Shown piece after piece: positions 24,060 to 36,500 of a stretch of 64,000 bases of DNA (positions are counted from its first letter, which is position 1; each line of letters begins with the position of its first letter). The stretch covers positions 7,671,560 to 7,735,559 of the forward strand of contig OZ020525.1 of NCBI GenBank assembly GCA_963971425.1, read 5' to 3'. Made by a program: the position numbers and the translations under genes. Under the pieces are notes generated by a model. It saw only the letters and a list, made by a program, of their open reading frames with translations. It did not search any database and was not told the origin of the DNA. This stretch comes from Bryoerythrophyllum caledonicum (Eukaryota; Streptophyta; Bryopsida; Pottiales; Pottiaceae).

Positions 24060-24660
24060 TTTCTCAATAGAGGTTCGCCGCGGGAGTTCACTGGGCGCTG
24101 ATTCCCGAGAGAGGACGACCGCCGGAGGAGATGGAAACTTCAGGCGTCCGAAATCTCGGCAGCTAGCATCTCGAGAGACGGCCTGCTAGCATCTCGACAG
24201 ACGGTCTTCTTCCCGAGGAACACTCACAGTTGGTAAGCAACTTTTTGTTTTTGTTTTGGCTTTTTCAGGAAAAGCCGATGAGTCTATGAAGGTCAGATTT
24301 CTAACACGCCGCTCGGACATTGTGTATTTCTAGGCAGTCGATTGAACAACAACAGTTTGAGCGGTCCCATTCCTGTTTCTCTGACGGTCATTGAGGGACT
24401 GCAAGTGCTGTAAGTTCTGATTTTGAGCTTAAATTGTCTGAGATTTCAATATCCAAGAGCATGGTGTGGACCTTGCAAGCATTTGTTCTTGAATCCTGCA
24501 TTTGATTAAAATTGTTTGGGTTTCAGGAGGACCCAGACGTACGTGGTTGCTCTGCCACTGTGGAGTGATCCGTTTGCAAGGATATGTCACAACAACTTAT
24601 CCAGACAAGTTCCGACCAACGGTTCGTTTTCACTGTTTACACCCTTCAGGTACTTCAATG
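24060..24660 (+). pseudogene. Captured SERK-like receptor-kinase exons
   Basis: A 72-bp exon at 24338-24409, between a GCAG acceptor and a GTAAGT donor, encodes RLNNNSLSGPIP and SLTVIEGLQVL. This is the leucine-rich-repeat exon of exactly this length found in SERK/BAK1 co-receptor genes. A second exon ending at about 24650 encodes NNLSRQVPTNGSFSLFTP, the final repeat and the start of the proline-rich linker of SERKs, with its donor GTACTT. It contains an extra stretch of about 50 bp. A weaker kinase-like piece lies near 24060-24170. Introns are retained, so capture was from genomic DNA. The fragment cannot make a receptor. Confidence 0.7.
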
Positions 24661-24759
24661 TCCCTTTGACCGCTTCCAAGTTCTTATTAAATGATAGTAG
24701 TTATGTTGTGTACGCTGCTAACTTAAGATGTGCTCCAATATAGCCTGGAGGGTTGATGG

Positions 24760-25940
24760 GGTCTGGTTCAAGAGATTTGGCTCTCAAGTGTAAGCGCAAA
24801 GTCTAGGCACGGTCAGACATTAATCTGCAGAGATGTGGTTTTATGTAGCATGCACTACACATCTTGAAGATGCATCTTTGAATTGAAGATTGCAAAAGTA
24901 AATTAAAATGATTTAATATGTATTATATTTCAAATTCATTTCAATGTTTATAAAACAATGATACTCTCCTTCCCATTGACTCTTTCTACTCAGATAGAAA
25001 GAAATACCCGGTCCCACGGTGGTTGGTGGGCATTCCCTCGGATTTTTTGCACAATTGGCCACCTAGAAATCTCAACGCGCTGACGGTACCAACGCTGGGC
25101 ACAGTGGTTAGTCTTCGGACGAGGGGTGAAGGTCTGAGATTTCTAGAATGGTCGGTTGTTGCATATTTCCGGAGGTGGAGTTGAGTTGGTTCAAAACCAA
25201 CACCGGTTTACTGGTGACTGCAAAAAAATTATAAAAGAAAATGAAAATATGCCTCTAAATTGAATAATTAAAAAACAATAGAAAGAAAAAATAAATGAAA
25301 TTATTTAAAAATAAATATACTGAAAAATAATATAAAAAAATTTAAAAACAAATTGAAAGAAAGAAAAAAAACATTTTAAAAAACGAAAACAGCTTGATAA
25401 TGATAATGGAGGAATGATCCACGCCAAATTTTCAACTTCTTTTTACTCTAAAAGTGGACATTATGGTAAAATTGTGCCATTTCCGTCAATTTTACCTTAT
25501 CTCCAATAGTTAATGATATTTACCATTCTTATTTACAATTTGTGGGTTGAATGTCTATGTTTACCATTATCAATTTGAGGCTCTCACCATAACAAGAGAT
25601 AAAGGAACCCATCATGGGTGACCCCCTGAGCACCATCTATTCATTCTCGGTCGAGGCCCTTTCAAAGATCCACCGAGGGTCCACCTATCATGGGCCTCAT
25701 AAACTCTAAGCCCTCAAGGGTTTGCTCCAATCGTTTACCTCTTGTTACTGCAAGGTCACGGTGAGAGATCACCTCTCAATAAATGGAGGTCTAAGAAGCC
25801 CGTATTGGATGGACAAATGATTGCCCCTTCCAAGCTTCTCGGTCCAAGGCCTGCTCCATATCTTTAGAACAAGAGAGTACTTCAAAAAGGTATATAGAAT
25901 TTCTTGAATATCATGAACACACAAATATATTGGTAGAGAA
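24760..25940. other. AT-rich non-coding stretch downstream of the methyltransferase-like gene
   Basis: A-rich sequence with no coding signal lies at 25200-25400. Words such as TCTCGGTCGAGGCC at 25648-25661 echo the CTCGG...CCGAG palindromes found at 28.7-29.3 kb and 36.4 kb. No polyadenylation signal can be assigned with confidence. Confidence 0.4.
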
Positions 25941-25954
25941 GGATTCAAAGAAAT

Positions 25955-28900
25955 CTAAAAATCCACTGTCGAGTCTAAAGAAGACTCCTTTCTGTTGTGT
26001 ACTGCTTCAAGATCAAGTAGACTTAAAACAGCTGGATTGTAGCATTGGCGCTTGCTAAGTCTCTTTGGCGGTGGTGACATTGACGATGCGAACATGTTTG
26101 CCATTTGCTGTGCATACTCTGGCATAAATGCATATTCTGATACACTGCAATCTATTGATCTGCTGCGGACAATGAAAAAATATTTGAGCACTAATCTGGG
26201 AAAAGATATAAAAGCCGAATGCCCATAAGTACAACCATTCTACTTACTCAATTGCGGCACGCTTGCGCTTTCCCTTATCCCTTGGTATGATGTCCTCTAG
26301 ATCTTCCGCATCAAGTGCAACCTGGGGAGGCGGTCCGGGCTGAGGTTCATCCGGTTCGGAGGAAGAGTCGGCATCCCCAGATGTAGTAGGTCGCGTGATC
26401 TTCAATGGGGATAGCATGGATTCGAACACATCACTATCTGCCTCTAATGCCACAATATTTCTTCCGTATTCTTTGCACACCGTCACCGAATTCCCTGATA
26501 ACAACTGTTGTTAGAAACGTATCACAGAATACACACAACTTGCGTATAAATGCAAAACATACCAACATTTGTTGTCATGTCCACAACAAGGTTATCAGTG
26601 TCAGTGGATGACAGGATCAACGATGTCATAAAGTGACTACCGCGCTCCTTTGGTCCTCGCCACACCTTCCCGTCCGTTGTCTTCTGCCACTCTGGGTTGA
26701 CAAAATTCCAGATTGTGTCACCATCGCCAATGATGAGGCCGTGGTCCTTGAGTGCATTATGAACTCGAAAATGGAAGCTAGTTTTTGTGCGTAATGATCC
26801 GGCTGTGTCGCGAACAATCAGGGCAATCTTAAAAAGTCCCGTTAGAGAATTGTCAATGGCCGAATAAGTGTACATACGATTCACACCATGGAATTCCTTA
26901 AAAATCTTGAATCCAAGCTGTGGAAAATAGCTTGTGAACAGCTCTTTCCTGCTCCCGCCATCGTCGCTATAGATAAGGAACATCGCCCCGTCGTCATGTA
27001 GAAACTTGTTGGCAAAGGCAAACACATTCTTCAACCAAGTCGGGTCAAGGACGTTCCATGCTGGAGTTTTGTCGCATACACCCTTTACAGGTTTGTTGTC
27101 TGGGATCTCCGCAATAATCAGGTCCACTTTTGCCTCTTTATCAACATTCTTCCCTCCCCAAATGCACTTCTTCCCATTGTTACACTCCGCAGCATAATCA
27201 GCTATGGTCTGCCAAAGGTCACGGGAGATAGGAGCATTAATGATCAAGTTAGATATGAGACAAGCATTCCCAGGTGATGGCGCCACGGTCTGACTCGGGG
27301 TTGGGTCACGAAGAGAGGCTCCGGATAGTGTTGAATGTGCTTGCGATATCCCAACACCTGGAGACCGGGCCTGGCGACAGGGTTGAATGCGTCTAACAGG
27401 TGCAGAACGTTGAGACATCAACACGGTGTGCCTGCCCCCATCTCCTCCATCTTCATCGTCATTTGATTCAGCTTGTTGCATCACGTCTTCGTTTACACCC
27501 GGGATCTCTCGCTTTTCGAGATTCTGAGTAGATTGGCCCTCCTCTGGAACAATAGAATGGGTCTCTTTGCTTGCCAGCTCGTCTTCATCATCATTGTCAT
27601 CCTCAGAGGGCAACGGTGACAGCCCCAACTCTTCTCTTCTTTTGGCCTCCTTGGCCCTCAGCTTGGATTTCTTGATCGCATCTCGCTTCTCCTTCGCTCG
27701 CTTATTCCTTGCTTGTTGCTTTGACTTCGGACTCAGTGGTTGAGGCTTCTTCTTCTTGGATTCGGCTTCCTTAGTGATTACTTCCACTGCCACATCTGGT
27801 CCAGATAGTGGTCCAAGCATGTTCTTGTACTCCTGCTCTGTCTCATAGCAGTAGTTCTTGTTACACTCAACATACCACAGACACTCTCTCAGATGCTGAA
27901 TTGAGAACACTTCCATCTGATACGCCGTATACATACACGTATCAGAGGAGGGAGGATATGCAGAATTCATCCACCGTGGAACTCGAAGGATGGCCTTCAC
28001 GTTAAACAAGACCTGACGAATGTAGCGGTATATAAACCGCTTTGCCATATCCTGTCTCCCCGGCACTTCCTCCCACTTTGTCAGCCGGGTAAACTTTGTC
28101 TTGCCACCAAACACTACTGGGAAGGCATGTGACCAAATCTGACATCTCCATGTCTCAAAGTAAATCTCCCAGGACTCATACTCGACATTGGGAACGATAT
28201 CGAGCTCCCCCAGTATCTCATCGATAGTCATTGCAATCTCATCTTTCAGCTACACGCAAACACTGTCAGTGCTTCATGATAAATATATAAATCCCTAGAG
28301 TTTGATTTGGAGGTGGATGCTAACCTGAATCCAGAATACGGCTCGATCTAGATACGTCCGTAGTTGCGACTCAGAGCAAGGTTGTGGCCAGTGCTTTTCC
28401 TTCTGGTTAAAGCTCGAACTATTCCATAGCTTTAGCCATTCAGTCTTGTACTGATTAGGCACATTCGTAGTGGCAATCAACTGAAGTTTATCCAATCCCA
28501 TATCCACTTTTTCGATTGGGCGGGTGGAGTAGTGTAGTCGAACCTAGCAAAAACCACAGAGAAAGAACATTGGATATCAAATTACGTCAAAACCACGATA
28601 AATAAAAACATTCCATTTGACTAACTGAATGATGATTCAGACATAGTTACTCAAAATTGAAGAGATGAAACCAACCCATGAGACCCAGGAGGGCCACCAA
28701 AAGGCTCTCGGACCGAGAACATAAAATAGGGTCGCACTCTTATGCGGGAAACTATTCCAGGTAAGAAATGAAATAACCCCTTGGAGATGCCTGCTCAAGG
28801 CCTCGGACTGAGACTTGTTGCATGGCCTTCCGAGATTGAGGAATGCTTAGTTCAAGAGAAAAATTTCAACCATGGAGGGCGTTTTTCATTGTCCACGATC

Positions 28901-31834
28901 CAGGAGGCTTCTAACCATCCTCTATTTTAAGTAAATCGTAACCTTTTGGTACCGAGAGGTTTTAATGTGACTCCCGAATGACCACATGATCTAAATACAT
29001 CTTGAAAAAACGAACCGCTGGAGGGCTTGATTTTTGTTCTTGGTCCGAGGACCTTTTCACTGCCCTCCGAGAGGTCCTATATTGGTCCGCACATGATATA
29101 ATTAAAGGTGAGAAAACGTTACGCTGGAGGGGGATGTTCACTGTCCTCGGACCGAGAGCCTTTACACCACCCTCCGAGATGTTACACCGCAGACCTCAAA
29201 TGATATAAATACAAGGTGAGAAAACGTAACGCCGGAGGGGGATGTTCACTGTCCTCGGACCGAGAGCCTTTACACCACCCTCCAAGATGTCACACCATTG
29301 TCTACACAAGATATAATTTCTAGGTGTCAATGTGCTTTGCTAAAAGGGCCAGAATTTTGTTCTTGGTTTGAGGACAACCAATGTGGTCCTCTAGGGTGTA
29401 ATGTCTTGGTCCTCAACAAAATGCAATGTAACAATGAATCAATGACAAAATCAAATTCAGCTTGTACCTGATCTAGAAAATCCTTCCCCAACCGTGGATC
29501 GGCAACTGCAGAGAGCTTGCTGAGCCGTTTGATCAATTTCGACTTCTTCACAGCCATTGCTTCTTCCACCTTTGACCTTAGCTCTACACCGGTTGCTTTG
29601 CCATTCATTCTAAACTCGATGCGTTCAGTTGACGCTACCTCTTGTAATTCATCCTGTATTTCTGCGTATCAGCCTCTCAATGAAAACTAAATTGTGACAA
29701 CCTCTTAATATCGTTGTGGTAGTTTACTTACATGAAATAGAATCTTCACCAATTGATTTGACGGAATTGGATACCAGGTATCTCTTTTGAGCCTGAGACA
29801 CTTGCTGTAGACCTTCTCCGGTATCAAATCCTTGAAGTACGTTATGTCGCGTTGACCAAAAATACTCACTCTGTCTAACTCATGCATCGTGTTCGTCTTC
29901 ACATGTGCTTTCTCTGTAGCCCTGTTTTGAAGTTCAAGCACGATGGTTAGAATTTGGGAAGAGAGAATTCAAAACCACACACTTACAACATACTTATTCA
30001 CCGCGTCCATTGCTTTCAGAATCTTTGGAAAGCCGCCTGGCGTGATGTTGAGCATGATGGTCTCGGGCTGGCCATTGCTGCGTGTAAAAAACAAATCGCC
30101 ACTCCTTTTCTCATCGATGAACGACTTCCAAGCATCATGACGGTGGTTGCCATCGTAGATGAAGAACATTTTGCCGCTCAAATCACCTAGATCAGGGTCA
30201 TCCTTCAGCTTCGCTTCGAACTCCTTGTTCACCGACTTCCAATTTGGCGACCACTGATCCTCTATCTCACTTGACACTTCCATCTTTTCTCCATCCTTCC
30301 CTGTTAATGCAATATAGAAGACAAATGTGCCTAATCGATATCCATGCTCAAAACTATCCTGCAACTTGAACTTGTCAGCCAATTGGACACCACGAAGTTC
30401 TGGCATTGGCACCATGCGACATAGGGGCACGCGCAGTCTTGAAAACTTCTCCTCTGGCTGTTGGCGCATCAGAGTGATGGCGGCAAAGGAGTCCGGGTTG
30501 TAGAGCAACCCCATCCGCTTCTCAATCTCCGCAACATCTATTTCAGCCTCCGTGCCCAAGTTCTCCTCTTCCTCTTCCTCTTCCTCTTCCTCTTCTCTTT
30601 CTCGAACCGCCTTACGTCTCTTCCTCTTCTTTGTCTCTGCTGTGCCGACTACATCTTGTTGCAAACCGAGGGTAACCATGGCCAAAGCAGCTACTGCGGT
30701 GCCATTCACACTGTCGGCTATGGCGTCTCTCACTTTGTCACGCTCAGGGCCATTGGCATCTCCGTCGGTCACCTCTCTCTCGACGTCGATGTTTGCCGCT
30801 ACTTCCTCCATATGAATGTCTTCTGCCATGGCCGCCTCTTGCCTGGACTCCCATTCACCGTCCTCCTCTCTCTTGTCACCATCAGGTTGCGCCATCGCTG
30901 CTATGGCCACCTCTTGCGGCTTGCTGACCTGCTCTACCATAGCCACCTCTTGGATCAGCTCTCACACACCCTCACACACTTGCCCTCTCACACAGCCCTC
31001 ACACACTTGCCCTCTCACAAACCTCTCCTCTTCCTAATCTCCCCACTCACAGACCTCCTCTCTCCCCTGTCACAGACCTCCCCTCTACCCAATCTCCCCC
31101 CTCACAGACCTCTCCTCTCCGCAATCTCCCCTCTCACAGACCTCCCCTCTCCCCAATCTCCCCTCTCACTCACCTCCCCTTTTGACCTAAACCCTAAATC
31201 TAATATTTCTAAATCCATAGTGGGGACACATTATATATCACCTGGTTATTTTATATGTATCACCCAGATCTAATATGAATGTCCAACTGGTATTGCATGG
31301 GTATTACCTACTTCAAATTTTAAAGATGATAGAAAGTCCATGTCGTATACTAATTATATACAAAACTGACCATAGAGTGGGGTACCACTCTAGATCTAGA
31401 TCTAGATCTTGGCCAACTAAACATCTATCATTGAAGTACGGTCCATTACGAGTACCAATTCTCAGGCCTTCTTTGAACAATGACTCAGTACACACAAGTA
31501 TTCCACTCGGTGATATTGATGACCGCTTTTCATGAGTTGGGTAACATACCTGAGTCTCTTCCACGCGGATTAGGTCGATCACCATTGTCGGCTCAATAGT
31601 AACATCTGCTACCATTGAAGTGCCTGTCACGTCTAAGGGAGTGATATCCATTGTTTCTTGCACATCTGCTTCGGCGATGGGGGCTACGCTTCTTGCCGTT
31701 GTGGTAATCGGTAACTTAGCAAACTCCCCTCCTAGCCGTCGCTTCGTAGCACCTATGTCCACCGCCCTCATCGCCTTCTCCATCTCCTTCCGCCGCCGTC
31801 GTGTGATTGCACCTCCCTCTGCGTGTGTATCCAT
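25955..31834 (-). CDS. ParB-like plus permuted N6-adenine/N4-cytosine DNA-methyltransferase-like protein, eight exons
   Basis: Exons (minus strand): 31550-31834, 29994-30958, 29732-29921, 29468-29653, 28325-28543, 26563-28249, 26248-26494 and 25955-26162. Donors are mostly GTATGT or GTAAGT and all phases agree, giving about 1,328 residues with no break. The first acceptor (30959) lacks a pyrimidine tract, so translation might start inside exon 2 instead. A poly-Glu run lies near residue 220. A ParB-type motif (FIYDGNHRHDAW) is at about 363-373, and a Lys-rich helix at 780-825. VDLIIAEIPDN (about 990) aligns with methyltransferase motif IV, and VVDMTTNVGNSVTVCKEYGR then IVALEAD (from about 1170) with motifs I-II, the beta-class order. 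Bacterial and phage ParB-methylase fusions share this layout. Motif IV lacks the usual DPPY, so DNA methylation activity is uncertain. It is divergent from the transposase gene. Confidence 0.75.
28640..29340. repeat. 108-bp degenerate tandem repeat inside an intron
   Basis: Two clear copies begin GGTGAGAAAACGTTACGC at 29107 and GGTGAGAAAACGTAACGC at 29215, and older copies extend back to about 28640. Each unit contains the near-palindrome CTCGGACCGAGAG and GGAGGGGGATGTTCACTG. The array fills most of the intron 28544-29467 of the methyltransferase-like gene. Confidence 0.8.
30961..31190. repeat. CTCACAGACCTCCCCTCT minisatellite in intron 1
   Basis: About eight imperfect units of 25-31 bp built on CTCACAGACCTCCCCTCT and CCCAATCTCCCC lie between the first two exons of the methyltransferase-like gene. 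On the gene strand it is purine-rich, which makes the intron-1 acceptor weak. Confidence 0.8.
31391..31414. repeat. AGATCT hexamer repeat
   Basis: The sequence TCTAGATCTAGATCTAGATC is a short run of a self-complementary hexamer in intron 1 of the methyltransferase-like gene. Confidence 0.8.
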
Positions 31835-32419
31835 ATATGCTGAATGAAAGTTCTGCTCATCGTGCCAATCATTTATACCCTGCTCAAAAAATTAGGGCTA
31901 TTTGCAATTTCCTCCATGTTCTACCTATGTTCCCTTCATAATGTCTTGGCACGTACGGGTTAATATCATCTGCCCTAATTAAGGCCGCCAACAATTTCCT
32001 ATCTTGAAATAGAGATATGTGTTGTACTCTTTGAAGTCCATTATTTGTTCTTGGATATTATTGAAGGGTTCTATTTCAAACATAGTTGTATTCTTTACAA
32101 AACAAACACTTGCGCCGACTTCATTATCTTTCTTAAAGCAAGACTCGCCAAATGTGACACTGACTCGAGACAGCTGGCTCTCAAATAATGGAAGAGTATA
32201 GCTGCCCTAAGTTCACTCGGTGGTTAGCTACAGCTGTTGCATCTAATCCTGAATTCAATTCAAATTATTTTTTAGAACGTCTACTCTAAGCAGTGACAAA
32301 CGCCGTCTTCTGGACCAAACCCCTTTTTAAACCCTTTGACTATTATGTATAATTCTTGCCCTGCTCCATATTTATACACTTTCTTCAGTTTGGTCTACCG
32401 TTCTTGTCTTGATTTTCCC
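31835..32419. promoter_or_regulatory. Shared divergent promoter region
   Basis: About 585 bp separate the start codon of the methyltransferase-like gene (minus, 31834) and the presumed start of the transposase gene (plus, 32420). It contains no open frame of note. A TATA-like TATTTATACACT at 32370-32381 lies about 45 bp before the transposase ATG. The head-to-head layout suggests that one bidirectional region drives both genes. This is inferred from layout only. Confidence 0.5.
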
Positions 32420-35400
32420 ATGGCTCCCGCTACTCCATCTAGCTTGTCTTCGATGGCTATACTTCGTACTACTGGTAGTGGCGATCCCATTGCCTATCCT
32501 TTGAATGAGGAGGGTATTGCCACTGTCACTAGTGCCGCATTGAGTGTTAGATTTAGTTTTCATTAGGAAAGTATTTGTGTCGAGGAGGAGGTTTATGACG
32601 ATGATTGCTTGTCTCTGTTGTATACTACACCTAGTCAGGCAGTTGTGAACAATGATTTTTACAAGGAATGGAAACTTCGCAAGGGTCGATATAGGGTATA
32701 TGGTCGTGTAGATTTAGATATCACTCCGTCATCCATTGACCTTACCCCTCGTCAGTCCACGACATGTAGCATGCAAATACCTCCTCCAGCTCTCCTGAAG
32801 GTCAAGATTGAGCCAGACACCGAATCTGTCACTATTCTCTCTTCAGATGATGAGGACACTATCCCTAGTACATGCCCCCCAAAGTTAACTGATCTCATGT
32901 CCTGTCATCGTCATTTTGTTTCGTCTATTCCGACTACCTCCTATCCACCCAATTCTTGTCCTCCAAAAGATCAAAGTATTTCTGGAATTGTGAGTGTTAT
33001 TGAGAGTCTCAAGCGGTTGTCCACCCGTGTTGGCGGCAAGAATCCACTGAAGAAACTGAACTTTGATGTCATTCCACACCAACATGTGAGTTGTCTCCCT
33101 ACCGATTTCAACAACAACGTGGTCTTCGAACTGCCTCCTGTTCGACCGTCGGCTTCTTCCACCCAGGCACGTAATATGCATGGGATGGACAAGCGATACG
33201 ATGGACACGTCTGGACGAAGACGATCACGTCAAACATCATGAACGACGATGGCCTCCACTTTCGGACTTCCAAGTGCGTTGGTCATTTGCAATGCGACAA
33301 CGTTGATTGCGAATACCTCCAACGAGTTAATCGATTATCGGACGTGAATGAGAGGGAGTTCAATGGAATGACGTCAGTGTCATTAGAGGTAGGTCAAAGA
33401 GCCCCTAAGAACACGCTACTCTGCAAGATCTGCGGAGATCCTCCGGTGTGTGTTGCCACATGTGATGCTATGGTGTACTACGTTAGTGGTAAGCAAAACT
33501 GCACCCGTGCTTGTATTCACTTAGGTGTACATAAACATCCTGTTAAGATAGGTGATTACCGTGATGTTAAGGAGAAGATCAGTAGTCTTATTAGTGAGCA
33601 GGTAGAGAAAACTCCACAGGCAACCAAGAGTGCCGTTGTGTTGGAAGCGAGCAAGGAGCTGCTTGGAGATTTCCTGCTTCGGGAAGATGGCGACCCTCGA
33701 AAGACCTTGACTGTCGAGGAGCTAGCTCCCTTGTTAGACAAATGCAAAGACATGGGATCTCCTAGCATCCGAAACAAGGTGGTCACATTCCGGTATCTAA
33801 AGAGGTACGGTGTCATGGATGCCATCTTAAAATTGCGCTCGGTAAGTTCCTGGGCGTTTGTGCAGAATAGCAAGTTCCCAAGTCAAGGTTCAGAGACAGC
33901 TGTGGGAGAAGAATCCAAGGTCTTTGTCTTTAAGATGTCAGAGGTTGGCTCGGGCTCTGGCGTCGATCTTGTGAAGCGGATGCAACCGGGCAATGACTTG
34001 GATAATGCATGGATGATGTTCGACCACGTAAAACGCTTGGCGGAGTGGACAACAATGGGATGTCATGTTTACGACGCAACGTACCGGAGGGTGATGACCA
34101 TCGCATGCTGCGACTTGATGTCTGAGGATAAAGACGCACAAATTCTTTTCTGGAATAACTTGAATGACGTCATGCGTCGACACGGTGTGGAGAAGCCGGA
34201 TTTTAAGGGATTTATGGCGGATGGTGCTCAGGCAAACTGGAATGCAGTAAGAGCTGTATACGGAGGTGGCAAAGTCATGACGGACAAGGAGCGAACATGC
34301 CTTTTCCACTGGGTACAAAGTATGGTTAAGTACACGGAGAAGTGGATCGCCGAAGAATTTCAGGAGCAGCATAAGAGACTCTGTAAGCAGTATAGGGAAG
34401 CTACGGACATGGAGAATGCCGATAGACTATACGATGCGCTTCAAGCGTGGTACAGGATATCTGGAGCTCTATCTGAGAAAGGTTTTGAGGCCATGTCTAG
34501 TTGGCTTGTATGGTGGCACTTCAGATATCGCCAATGGGGTGGATTCATGACCAAGGTATGACATATGCTTCTTCATTTCTGTACGTTATACAATGAGTCA
34601 TTTTCTTCCTTCATCTTTGGTTTCTTACTCATCGTTGCTTTATTGTAGAACATGTCCGCCGATGAACTAGCCGAGATGCCTTCTTGCAATCTAGCAGAGA
34701 TAGTGCATAACAAGTGGAAGCAAGCCTCTGGAAACCGAGGGGTAGACTTATACGTTGCCACCGTAGACGACTATGTACGTGGATTCCTCCAAGTTGTTAA
34801 CTATCACCAATTTTTAAAAGGCGACGTTGGTGGGACGGGTCCTAGCAAGGATGAACTAAAGCTTAGAGTAGCCGAGAGAAAGGCTCAAAGGACGGGTGAC
34901 CCTAGCGTCTTAAAGGACTCTAAGTTGCAAATGCCGGGGGCGGCGGAATTCTGTACTCGCACAACAAACAAGGCTGGTGAAGAGGTATTTGGCTCACGGA
35001 AGCGTAAGCCAAACATGCCTGTCGGTGCTGATGATGAGTCACACCGACCGGATAAAGTAAACTTCTCTCGACCTCGCCATACTTCCAGACCACTAGGTAC
35101 TTCTACAAATCCTTTGCCCATTATTGACGAAGGCAACGGTGTTGCTGATGACGAGGATGTCGTTGGCGGATATAGCGTTTTTGATGATGATGTGTCTCCC
35201 ACGCGACCAAGACCTGTAACACCGTTGGCGTCTCCAGTCTACAGAGCTAGTTTGCGTCGCGTCACATCGGTGCAAGAAACTCATGTTCAGTTGACAGAGT
35301 GGCATATTGCACGTTTGCCGAAGAATTCTGCGAAGGCTTGTTGGGCACAACGCTCGATATCAAAGAAGAAATGTGAGGAGAAGATTGTCAAGGGTAGGAA

Positions 35401-36163
35401 GGCAACTCCGGCACCAACATACACTGGTTTTTATCGTCACCCAAAGAAAAATGTCTTAGAGACAATGGATTTCTACTTTTGCAACGATGACATTGAACGG
35501 TGTGTGAAGGGTACGAGGCGGCTATGGGTAGTTCAATACAAAAAGGGCCAGGATAGGCCTCCAATCCCGAATGTATGGCCTGTCATGGTGGGTACTAATC
35601 TGACCCGTGGCGAGATTGAGGATCTTGAAGCAGCTGGATTTCAACTCCCGCAAAAGCAGCAAGTTTCTCCTAGACGCCTATTTACTAACGACAGACCTTC
35701 GAGAGACTTGAGTTCTATCCCAGTACCATCGGACGCGTCTAGAGTTCCGGCAAAGAGGGATGGTAAGGCGGTGAAGCGCACCTCAAAAGTGCGTAACGAG
35801 AAACAAAGGAAGTCCATGGGGTCTGTTGATTCCCTCATTGCTTCTATCAAAGCTGTGAGGATGCTCCCAGGACCCGGTTTAGGGTGTCAAATTTCTCTCC
35901 TCTCTTACGGTGCTCAGCCCGAAGCTACTACATACTCCGTAACAGTGAGTGCATTTCCTCATTGTTCGTGCCCAACATTCACGAAGACTTGGAAGGCATT
36001 CCGTGGGAAGAGCCAGTACTCTCATTGTAAACATCTCTACTACATCCTTCTCACGATTTGTGGATTTCAACCAACTGTTGACTTCATCCATGCTTCTACC
36101 CTTAGTTGGAACGAGGTCAAACAAGTTCTTGAACACGGCATTCTAACTCATTCTTGGTCTTAG
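32420..36163 (+). CDS. Mutator-like DDE transposase with SWIM zinc finger, two exons
   Basis: Exon 1 runs to 34555 and exon 2 from 34649 to 36163. The phase-0 intron starts GTATGA and ends TTGTAG. The first ATG consistent with the frame is at 32420, but a TAG at 32564-32566 follows 48 codons later. Apart from that the frame is open. A Cys/His cluster (CKICGDPPVC to HLGVHKHPV, about 270-310 counted from 32609) resembles a WRKY/GCM1-type DNA-binding module. The RNase-H-like core shows YDATYRRVMT (first Asp), FMADGAQANW (second Asp) and CLFHW (CxxH). Exon 2 ends with a SWIM finger (CSCPTFTKTW then HCKH). I infer the element's own transposase, probably inactive or needing readthrough because of the TAG. 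Confidence 0.75.
34556..34648 (+). other. Phase-0 intron of the SWIM transposase gene
   Basis: The 93-nt intron starts GTATGACATATG, ends GCTTTATTGTAG and joins codons AAG and AAC. Both flanking exons continue the same protein, from the DDE core to its helical and SWIM part. Confidence 0.8.
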
Positions 36164-36329
36164 TCCAGTTCCTTAGTGTTTATCCTATAGTCAACCTACA
36201 TAAACCCTTTTTATTTGTTCTAGAGCAAGTGTTCAAATTTAATTATGTATAGATTTTCATGGAGGCCTCCCATATATAAATATATCCCTTCTATTAAAAG
36301 ATGTTCTTTGATTGGTTATACGATAAAAT

Positions 36330-36500
36330 CTCTCGGCGCCAAGATGTCTCGATAAATTTTCATGGTACAGAAGGTCACTGTAAAACCTTTCGGGTACCAA
36401 AAGGTCACCGAATAACCTCGTGTTACGAAGAGGTCACAGTGAAACCTCTCGGTACCGAGAGGTCACGGTGAAACCTCTCGGTACCAAAAGGTCACAGTAT
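36330..36500. repeat. Palindrome-rich tandem repeat near the right end
   Basis: About five units of roughly 35 bp contain AACCTCTCGGTACCGAGAGG and GGTCACGGTGAAACC. CCTCTCGGTACCGAGAGG is a perfect 18-bp palindrome. The array lies about 200 bp beyond the transposase stop and 220 bp inside the right terminal repeat. Confidence 0.85.

Noticed and set aside
31199-31215. AAACCCTAAAT-like words as telomeric repeat
   Set aside because: Only one or two imperfect units occur here and near 46865, with no array.
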